Assembly (NCBI GenBank): GCA_036850795.1
Contig: JAAECO010000005.1
Coordinates: forward strand, 186,001 to 250,000
Direction of reading: 5' to 3'
From: Cordyceps javanica
Lineage: Eukaryota; Ascomycota; Sordariomycetes; Hypocreales; Cordycipitaceae
DNA length: 64,000 nt
Shown in pieces: positions 55,605-64,000 of this stretch (its first letter is position 1; every line of letters starts with the position of its first letter). Made by a program: the position numbers and the translations under genes. Below the pieces are notes generated by a model. It made no database searches. It was not told the origin of the DNA and was given only the letters and a program-made list of their open reading frames with translations.

Positions 55605-56679
55605 TTCCATCGTGGTTCGACTTACGCTCTTGCGATGCCATCGAATGTAAGCTTTGCCTGCGAAAGCTGTTGTTTCAGCAAGATGAGATGCCACAGTAAA
55701 GGTACTCAACAGCTCTACGCCGCAGACTCAGGCCTACAAGCTAGAGATTCGATGCCCATTGAAGCCAAACGGTTGCCAAAGAAGCCTTTTTCCAGAAGAG
55801 AAATCTCAGTTGCCGCTATCCGAATGCTTCAGATTCGTCTGATATAAGCACCCTACTCGGTAGAAACCTCGCCCCGCTCTCAAGACTCGAAGAGTCTTGG
55901 ATGAGCCTCGAGTCACGATCCTATCCTGAGTATGTATATGCCCTGTGCGCGCCCCTCCACATTGATCTTACCACTGACCCAACAGGGTTGCACGATTTCA
56001 ATGCATTCTGCGACATCGGCGACGCTATTGAATTTCGCTTCCGAATCACCACAGTGTGTGGACAGGACCATCTGCAGCAGGTTATCAATCTTTGAATATT
56101 CCGAGGGGGCACCTTCTAGCTCTTCAAAAGTACGGAGTACCAAAATCGAAACGACCTCTTCTGTGGCCACCTCTGTGGAACCGCCGACGCACAAGATGAT
56201 ATGGAGTTTATGCGCGCGGCGCTCTAGGCGGCCGATGAGCGACGCCAACATGCTGCAGCGCCAGGAGAATACCCTGCGTTGAGCACAAAGTGCTTACCAG
56301 CTTGATACACTGCAGCACGCTCCCCGCCCCGTATATCATGTTCCCGACTTCTGTATACTTTGTGATACGTGGCACTCTGTGCGGCATTTGCCAGCACACT
56401 GGTAGCTCGGCTGCGGGCTCCGATCAGGCTTGGCGGAATGCGCAGCTGCACAGGGTTGAGAAAATCAACCAAAGTTTATTAACCTTGGATGGACACAGCT
56501 ATGGGTCAAGAGTCTTCAGCGGTGAGCAGAACGGGTGTGGTCTGCAAACTTTGCCCGCGCATCCAACAGCTTGCTTCACGAGTCTCGCCTCAGCCCGGGC
56601 TCGCAGACAAGAATGGCTCGTTTGCAGATTGCAACAGCTACTTGGCACGCTGTCTGAACTGACTACCACACTCCGATAG
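55605..56679 (+). pseudogene. probable relic of an AflR-like Zn2Cys6 regulator
   Basis: Three pieces in plus-strand order resemble the aflatoxin-regulator-type architecture. At about 55640-55690 half a zinc cluster is readable (CESCCFSKMRC), but the remaining Cys are lost. At about 55850-56090 an open stretch follows with no clear motif. At about 56420-56679 a C-terminal helical segment reads NAQLHRVEKINQSLL...RRQEWLVCRLQQLLGTLSELTTTLR, close to the C-terminal helices of that family as I know them. Stops and frame changes separate the pieces. No polyketide synthase lies in the window. The assignment rests on short motifs and may be wrong. Confidence 0.33.
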
Positions 56680-56890
56680 TATACAAGAGCTTTAAATACA
56701 AGAAAACTCGAGTAAAATGCACCTCTGTGAGCCGAGCAGCGGTCAGGGCCCACTCAGCACAGTAGACGTGGCAACAATTACTCGACTGCTGCCAACCTAT
56801 GGACATGCCACACGTTATGAGATTGATATGGAAATAATCTGAGATTTGTCGTCATTCTATGAGAAGTAAGAGTATCTATATAGCATTAGT
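56680..56890. other. 3' flank of the aldolase gene
   Basis: About 210 bp between the relic and the stop codon of the minus-strand DapA-family gene. No feature seen. Confidence 0.5.
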
Positions 56891-57908
56891 TCATCGAATA
56901 TCCGGTAGTGTGTTTTCCTGCTCGACCAGGTCTCGCAGCGGCGCGCCACCCTCGCCGTCAAACTTGGCCATGTCAACGGAGCCCAAGGGGCGGCGGCTGC
57001 GGCCGAGGCCGTAGCCGTAGTACTTGTGCAGCGCAGCCTTGAGGCCCGCGACGCCGAGCTGCACGAGCACCCAGTCGGCGCGGCTGAAGCGCGTCTGCAG
57101 GTCCTGCGCCTCCCTGAGCCGGCCCTCGTCGTAGAGCCTGAGCATGAGGGTGTGCAGCTTGGGCACGAGGTTGGCCGTGGCGGCGATGACGCCGCGCGAG
57201 CCGCCCACGAGGCCGTGGAGCATAAAGTCCGTCTTGCCCGCAAACGCGGCAAAGTCGGCGCCGACGCGCGGGTCGTGCGCCACGCGCTGCAGCTTGCCCA
57301 TGTTGCCGCACGTCAGCTTGCACCCGACGACGTTGTTGTTGCCGGCCGCCAGGCCGGCGATGAGGTCCGAGTCGAGGTCGATGCCGCCCGTCACGCCGGG
57401 AAAGTTGTAGAGCAGGATCGGGATGGGAGAGGCCGCCGCCACGTCGTCAAAGAACTTGTAGATGACCGGCTTCTGCATCGCGGGCACTGCATCACGCTTA
57501 TGGTCAGCCAAGAGCCGCCCGTTTGTGTCTTGTCATCCCGAGCCAACACCACGTACCCCAGTAGCTGGGGCTGAGCACGAGCGCGTAGTCGGCGCCGGCC
57601 TCGTGAGCCTCTTTGCACAGCTGGATGGACTCGCGCGTGGACTGCGCGCCGCCGCCGGCAATGATGGTGGCTCCCGGCTTGCCGTGCTCGTCGAGGACCG
57701 AGCGAGCCAGCTTCAGGACCTCGATTCGCTCCTCGTGCGACATGTGCATGGCCTCGCCATTGGAGCCCTGAATGACCAAGCCATCGACGCCCGCCTTGGC
57801 GATTCGGGTAATGTGCGTACGGATAGCCTCAAAATCGATCGTCTCGTCCTCGTGAAAAAAGGCCACACACGGTACGTAGATGCCGCGCGGCGGGTAGTGA
57901 GGACTCAT
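56891..57908 (-). CDS. DapA-family aldolase/lyase (DHDPS/HOGA-like)
   Basis: A 315-residue Schiff-base aldolase of the dihydrodipicolinate synthase superfamily. Fungal members are mostly 4-hydroxy-2-oxoglutarate or sugar-acid aldolases, not lysine-pathway enzymes, since fungi make lysine through aminoadipate. Exons 57908-57557 and 57486-56891, with a 70 nt intron. The pyruvate-binding GSNGE motif (48-52), Tyr144 in YNFPG and the Schiff-base Lys174 in VVGCKLTCGN are all present, so the enzyme should be active. The start MSPHYPPRGIYVPCVAFF gives the usual first strand. The second exon is markedly GC-rich. Substrate not deducible; neighbouring genes give no pathway. Confidence 0.92.
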
Positions 57909-59120
57909 TGTGTTGGCGAAGATTTGGTTTGATTATTCGACACCCCGCCTAGATTTGTAAGTGATTGGCAGGCGTCTATTCGTACTTTATAACTTTCATG
58001 TAAGCGGTCTGTCGGAACTGCCGTCATCCAGGTGCCCCGCGAAAAGAATATCTGTGACATCCCAAAATACCAAAGATGGCCATTCAGGTTACGAGGGTCG
58101 GTGGGGTGGTGCCCCGGAACGGCGCGCCCGGAGGACCCTCCCGACAGTCATCCGGCCGCCGATGACGGAGATAATGCCGGCGTGAGCAGCCGGCCCAATA
58201 GTAAACAATGCAGATGAAGAACCATTTTGAGAGTTCTTCTTTGCTTTGAGCACTAAAAATTCCCAATCAAACGTCTCTGTCAGCCTTTAGAGGTGCATCG
58301 CAGGCACCAGGCCCTGGCCATGGTCAGCCTACCCGGCACCTGTAGATGACAACATAGCAAAGGTTCCTGGGCACGCGGAAGCCCGTATGTCACTCAAGCA
58401 GTTGGATAAACTTGTGACTTTCTCTGTAAAGACAGCATACTAGCATCTAAATCATTGGTGTCTGTGTCGTGTTCAGGTCGCTGCTGTTCATAGTATTGCT
58501 CGACCATATTAAGGGCGGTACGTTGAATCAGCCGAGCGAATATAGAGTAGAAAACGAAGACAGCCATATTATTGACCAAGAAATCTTTGCAGGAAATGAC
58601 TAATCGACATAAATTGTCACTTTAGCGTGACTTGGCCCTGGAGACGAGATTGCGCTGGGCGGCGAATAAAATTGACGAGCAACACCCGTACATACTCTAT
58701 CTGCATGTGTAGAGCACATATTCGGATGCATGTTCAAAAGCCACCACGGCAGCTCTTACGACATCTCATTTGATAGTCAATACCTCCGTGCTCATGTTGA
58801 CGCACTTCCCCAAAGCACTGTCGAAGTTCCGAGCCACGAGATGTTCGAGGACTGAAATGTGCAACACGGATGCAACTCCCAAGCTCAGCGGCTTATTATA
58901 TTTTATTCTCTCATGGCCATAACATGAACAAGCTTGCATTTCGGGCTGCATATGCCGTCACTTGTATTTCCCGTGACTCACAGGGAGCAATCGCTGTACA
59001 CCTTCCACAACTGACTAGGCTCCTCTGCTCTCCTGCGCGACTTCTGTATATCCCAGTGCCATTTCACGAAAGTCGGGATGCCGTGGCACAGTATGAGTAT
59101 TAGCAGGCATTTCTTTTCTT

Positions 59121-59160
59121 TCTTTGCTTCTTTCTTTCTTTCTTTCTTTCTTTTTTTTCT
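59121..59160. repeat. CTTT microsatellite
   Basis: Imperfect CTTT/TTTC units on the plus strand running into a T-tract. Non-coding. Confidence 0.8.
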
Positions 59161-60890
59161 TTACAAAAGGACAAAAACTTCTCCTACTATTGCCTGCCGC
59201 TTCGTAGACTCGGGGTACCTTTGGCAGGCGGGAAACAGAATGTGGCTTTCATTTTTGTCTCCGTCGGGAACTATACGAAACTGGAATAAGAGAGCTTTTG
59301 GCTAGCTCTTTTGTATCTACCATAATACTCCGAAAGGGCGGCGCCATGGCGGACAAAGAAGACGCCGTCTCGGCCGGACAGTTTTTGACAGCCGGCCCAG
59401 TAGCATCAGCTGAGCTCGCCCTACAACAACAACCAAGTCGTTTTACTGTCCAAAGAAAGTACTAAGCAGATGAGGAGGCGTTTCTGCCATGTGCTTGCTG
59501 TGGGTCGCAAAGCCAATCCCGAGAGGCAAAGGCGTGAAGCAAGTCCAATGCAACTCCACAGTGGCGACCCAAATTGCCCCAGGAACTTTTGAGTGATTGG
59601 AACCAAGTCGAGCCACATATGGTTGGCCGTGAAAATACTGGGCTTTCAAACCCCCAGCCAAGTACGGCAAATTGGAGGCCCCGGGATGCGCAAAAGTTCT
59701 TCTCCATTGGCGGGCGGGCAAGCTAGCCTCGCACCTGCACTTGACCTCCCCGAGTGGCTTGCTGCGGGCTCGCTGCACTAAAAAGTCGTTCGTTTACCGG
59801 GGGGGTTTCAGGCCAAAAAGAGGTTTCTGGGGTATTCATCAATGTTACCCCAAGGCTAGCGAGTGGCGAGGCTTTATTGATCCCGGAGCGCGGCGTGGAT
59901 TCCCCACGAGCTTCATTCAGTGCGACGCCGTCTTTCTTGTGGGAGGTGGGGGGAGGGAGGCATGGAGGCCACCTATACCGTGCCAAGAGGCTTACAGTAA
60001 CTCCGTACAAAGGTTCCTGAGAGACCTCGGTTTCGCTAAAAGAAGGCATTTGGCCGTTGATGGCGACTACTTCCCGGTGCCGCCAGTAGTCGTGAGGCTG
60101 TCTAGTTCGCAAAAACGTCCATAGCCACGCTCTGAAGGATCTTTAACCTGCGCATGTTGACTAAAACTATCCGTACAGAGTCCTACTACATCTTTTCGCG
60201 GACGACAGCAAAAAACCCTAAATTACTGTTATCCATGTTTACCGTTGTGGCCTTTTATTAGTCAAAGTCCACTCTTACTGGGTCGCGATGCAAAAGTACC
60301 ACCTGCTGGCCCCCCCCTCAAGAGGCGCTCGCGTTGCAGGGCTCTCAGCTGTGGCAAGATCGGGTGCTGCCTGACCTGGCTTTTGCGTTTATTATTAGGC
60401 TGTCCCTAATTTCCGGTGGCGGCACGCTCCAAGTGTCCTGAAGGATTCAGAGAGTTGGTGAGTGGCGCATCGACGCCACCAACGAGATTCCCGGGGCGCA
60501 AGTAAGTACGGAGTACCATTCCCTTGTTGCTAGGCCAGTAGGGGATGCAGAGCCCGACTTGTGGCCAGCCGTGGGCATTTTGCGCCGGCCCAAGAGAGAG
60601 AAGCCTTTGCGGATTGCGGTTAGCCAGTTGGGACATGTTGCGAGGACGTGCAATGAGGGAGCTGAGCCGCCACCAGCTGCAGCCTGCTCATTTCCCTTCC
60701 AGCACGACCGTCTGCATCTACCAGTAGCACCAGACCGCCCGTTTACCAGTACTGAGTACAGTCACTCTATGCGCAGTCTTTTACCGAGAGGAAACTTTAT
60801 AATACGGCGCACGACAATATTCGTGATTAGCGCCGGAGTAGACGCTTACTCTGTCCACTCTCCAAGTCATGGCTGTGGAGAAGTCCGTTC

Positions 60891-60917
60891 CAGCGAGCTG
60901 TCGATGACAGCTCGCTG
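60891..60917. repeat. perfect 12 bp hairpin
   Basis: CAGCGAGCTGTC (60891-60902) and GACAGCTCGCTG (60906-60917) are exact reverse complements around the 3 nt loop GAT. It lies about 665 bp upstream of the OPT transporter start, in non-coding DNA. Confidence 0.85.
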
Positions 60918-61582
60918 TTCGCCAAGAACAGGCCTAGCTATTACTTGGCACTCTCCCTATTAAGTAATGAAGGCCCCCCCCCCAGAGCGCTGGGGACAGA
61001 GTCTGAGGGCTCTGGCCGAACTCCACTGGTGGCGGACGACTCATAGTTAGAAGTCAGTGATCAGCCCCCATGGTACGGATGCAAAATGAAAAAGTTCTCG
61101 TGTTAGTGGCTTCCGGGGGTGGCATTGCATGGCTGCAAAGCAACAAGTAAGGCTCCGCGTAGGGTGGTCTATTCTGTGGCGCCTTGATAGGACGGATGGA
61201 GAGGGGGGGAAGCGAGGGTCTGCTCCGTAGTAGAGCCTAATTAGTTGGTCCCCAGAGAGAAACTAGTTAGTTACTGATAGTGATAGGAACACCTTCTCGG
61301 TCCGTCACGTTATGGGGACTTTTTACACAAGTTCCTGCCCTCTCAGTACCTACGTGGGTTACATCCTGGAGGGAGCCATGTGGCCTGCCATATTGAGATA
61401 AATACGGTGCTCGTGCCCCCCCCCCTCCTTTACTACATCTTCTAGCTGCCTCTGCTTTTGTCTGTTGTGCATTCCTGAACTGCGAAGCGCATACAAAAAA
61501 CTCGGCGCTGTCGTACCCCATCGTCTTGCTCGGTTGCGCCAGAGATATCCCCGGTTCACCACCAAGCCAGGCGTGCGCCAGT

Positions 61583-63996
61583 ATGGACCACGACGCAGCA
61601 GTCACGGGCCAGAAGCCTGTCGTCGCCAACTTACACAACGAACCCGAGCTCGTACATGAAGCTCAGGAGCGGCACGTTGTCGGTGCCCAGCCGCGTGCCG
61701 ACGCCACTGGCGATGCCAAGGTCTTGACCGATACCTACGCCAACGAGAAGCAGCCGGAACTGGACGACGACGACGACACGTCGGACAGCGATGCGCTGCC
61801 TGACGACCTTTTCGTCTCATTTCCCCTCCTCAAGGGCGTTCCTGAAGAGAAGAGCCCTCTTACAGTTCGCGCCGTGGTTATCGGAATTCTTCTTGGATCC
61901 CTCTGCAATGCCTCCAACGTCTATCTCGGTAAGTTCCGCCCGCGCCGCCCGTCTGCCGTTTTTTTTTTACCCATGAAGCTAACCAGACATTTTGCGCCAC
62001 AGGTCTCAAGACCGGCTTCACCTTCCCCGCCACCATGTTTGGTGCTATTTTCGGATATGGCATCATCACTCTTCTTGTCAAGGCCCTCCCCGGCGTCACC
62101 TTTCTCGGTGGACGCTTCGGCCCGCAGGAAAACTCGATTGTCCAAGCTGCCGCCACCGGCGCTGGTGGTATGAGCGGCCTGTTCGTCGCGGGCTTGCCTG
62201 CCATGTACCGACTTGAGCTGCTCTCCAACGACCCCAAGAGCGACTTTACGCGCATCCTAACGCTGACGATTGTGTGCGCCTTGTTTGGTCTCTTTGCTGC
62301 CGTTCCGCTGCGCAAGTTCTTCATCATCAACGTCTCGCGCGAGCTCAACCTCGTCTTCCCCTCCCCCACTGCTACTGCCGTCGCCATTCGATCCATGCAC
62401 TCGGTCTCATCTGGTGCTGCTGATGCCATGAAGAAGGTCAAGGCGCTCTTCTATGCCTTCATCGGCGCTTTCGCCCACATCATCGTTTCCCAGTACGCCG
62501 ACGGTGTTCTGCACAACTGGCACATCTTTTCCTGGTTCTACATCTGGAGCGGTTACACCAACTGGGCGCAGAACATTGACAACTGGGGATGGTACATTCA
62601 GCTAACCCCGGCCTTTTTCGGATCTGGCATCCTCGTCGGCCTCAACACGGCATTTTCTTGGTGGGGAGGTACCGTCGTCGCCTGGGGTCTGATCGGACCC
62701 CTGCTTGTTCACTATGGCGAATGCGAAGGCGTCCGCCCCTACCTCAAGTCCAAGGACCCTGTCATCGCCGAGAGATGGGGTGTTGTCGCTAGCTTCAGCA
62801 AGATGACTGGCATTACCGATCCCGGGTTTGTGGCGTCTCCCCGCTACTGGATGCTGTGGCCCGGCGTGATGGTCCTCTTGGTCTATTCGCTGATTGAGTT
62901 CTTCATCCACATCCGCGTGCTTTACGACGGTCTCCTCTTTGCTTTCCGTGAAATGTCAGTCAGCATCGATGCTATGCTCAAGAAGCGCGGCAAGAGCAGC
63001 CCCTTTTTCGAAAAGCAAGCCGCCAAGGTCAATGACGAAAATTGTCTGACCAAGGACTTTGCGACCAAGGAGCAGCAAGTCCCCGTATACGTATGGCTTT
63101 CTGGAACGATCATCATGATGGTTATTGCCTGTCTTGTATGCCACTTCCAGTTCCAAATGAATGCTGGCTTGGCCATTGTCGCCTGTCTCCTCGGTATCAT
63201 CTTCGCCTTCATGAGCATTTACGGAGGAGCCGTCACCGATGTTGCTCCCCTGACCGCTTCATCCAAAGCATCACAGCTCGTTTTCGGTGGTATTACCAAG
63301 GGTACTGAAAAGGTTCATGCTCAGCGCATCAACTTGATTGCCGGAAACATTGCGACTGGAACTGCTGATGTCGCCACAGCTCTTGTGAGCGACTTCCGTG
63401 TGGGCTTCCTCCTGCAGACACCGCCACACCTTCAATTCTATGCCCAGGCCATCGGCTCCTTTGTTGCCATCTTCTTGGCACCGGGCATCTTTGTTCTCTT
63501 CATGGCTGCCTACCCCTGTGTCTGGGATCCCGCCAAACAGGACGGCGAATGCCCTTTCGCCGCCCCCTCCGTTTCGGCTTGGGTCGCTGTCGCTCAGGCT
63601 GTCACTGAGCCCAAACTACCCATCCCTCTCAAGTCTGGCATATTTGCCATTGTCCTCGGCGTGTTTGCAGCATGCCAGGCTCTTTTCAAGAACTTTTACC
63701 TGGTCGGCTCCCGTGCCAAGTATCGCGCCTACTTGCCCAACTGGATGGCTATCGGCGTCGCCTGGGTTCTTGGTCCTGACTCTGGATATGCCAACGCTGT
63801 CTTGTTTGGCTCCATAACCGCCTGGTGGTGGAGGAAATATTTCCGCAACAACTTTGAGACCTTTGGGTTCGCCATTGCCGCCGGTCTCATTGCTGGCGAG
63901 GGTCTTGCTGGTGTGGTCAATGCCGCACTAACACTTGGTAACGCTGATGGTTCAGTCAAGGGTTCGCCGGTTGCACTTCCCGGACAAAAGTGGTGA
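61583..63996 (+). CDS. OPT/YSL-type oligopeptide or metal-chelate transporter
   Basis: A 779-residue integral membrane transporter of the OPT superfamily (YSL-like branch), which moves small peptides or metal-siderophore-type chelates with protons. Exons 61583-61928 and 62003-63996 flank a 74 nt intron after SNVYLG. The N-terminal 90 residues are cytosolic and acidic (PELDDDDDTSDSDALPDDLF). About 14-16 hydrophobic segments follow. Family blocks include NVYLGLKTGFTFPATMFGAIFGYG, ENSIVQAAATGAGGMSGLFVAGLPAMYRL, LNLVFPSPTATAVAIRSMH, and WYIQLTPAFFGSGILVGLNTAFSWWGGTVVAWGLIGPLL. The stop TGA lies at 63994-63996, so the gene is complete at the window edge. The start MDHDAAVTG is the first ATG of the frame. 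Confidence 0.93.
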
Positions 63997-64000
63997 TAGC

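Larger units (their letters stand above)
57909..61582. other. long gene-poor region
   Basis: 3.7 kb between the divergent starts of the aldolase and the OPT transporter. No intact gene. Features seen are a CTTT microsatellite (59121-59160), a 12 bp perfect hairpin (60891-60917), C-runs at 60968-60981 and 61417-61425, and AT-rich stretches. The longest open frames (about 130-150 codons near 59700-60120 on both strands) are mutually antisense and without motifs. Confidence 0.55.

Noticed and set aside
59672..60124. Pair of overlapping antisense frames of 130-150 codons near 59.7-60.1 kb
   Set aside because: Neither strand shows a motif or plausible codon use. Chance open reading is the simplest account.
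1..64000. tRNA, rRNA, transposon, long terminal repeats, telomere repeats or CRISPR
   Set aside because: No T-loop/anticodon pattern, terminal repeats, transposase or reverse transcriptase motifs, TTAGGG arrays or regularly spaced repeats were found by eye.

Overview
This 64 kb window is nuclear DNA of a filamentous ascomycete (Pezizomycotina). The evidence is the many 45-70 nt introns with GTAAGT-type donors and CTAAC/CTAAT branch sites, fungal-specific transcription factors, a Sln1-type hybrid histidine kinase, a Csc1-type channel, and intergenic gaps of 0.2-4.6 kb. A Sordariomycete, perhaps Hypocreales, is my best guess, but the sequence does not prove it. I reconstruct 24 protein-coding genes. 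Exon joins were chosen by GT-AG borders, by phase, and by continuity of family motifs. No tRNA, rRNA, transposon or CRISPR array was seen.

Region 1-16 kb: an alpha/beta hydrolase (-), a CCoAOMT-like O-methyltransferase (+), a secreted M28 aminopeptidase (+), the osmosensor kinase Sln1 (+), then an aldehyde dehydrogenase (-) and an MFS anion transporter (+). The last two diverge from one 519 bp promoter that holds a CGG-N8-CCG dyad. Region 16-29 kb: a gene-poor stretch with possible decayed coding sequence, a cyanovirin-N-like lectin (+), a seven-exon Clr5-domain transcription factor (-), a small Cys-rich probably GPI-anchored protein broken by a 1-nt shift in a T8 run (-), a multi-pass membrane protein with a frame break (+), and an RNase H protein with an N-terminal Cys/His motif (-).

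Region 29-42 kb: a 2OG-Fe(II) dioxygenase (-), a secreted jelly-roll protein (-), a 964-residue secreted protein with acidic repeats and an RRRR/amphipathic-helix segment (-), a protein with five tandem four-cysteine modules (-), a Zn2Cys6 transcription factor (+) and an EthD-type protein (+). Region 42-64 kb is mostly housekeeping: an ACT-domain protein, an HDEL-tagged disulfide isomerase, exosome subunit Rrp41, a zinc alcohol dehydrogenase, a Csc1/OSCA channel, a DapA-family aldolase and an OPT/YSL transporter. Two long gene-poor gaps flank the aldolase; the first contains a probable AflR-like regulator relic.

The window does not form a classical secondary-metabolite cluster: no PKS, NRPS or terpene backbone enzyme is present. 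The most unusual items are the five-fold Cys4-repeat protein, the Cys/His-RNase H fusion, the frameshifted GPI protein, the secreted RRRR/amphipathic-helix protein, and three stop-free introns whose length is a multiple of three.
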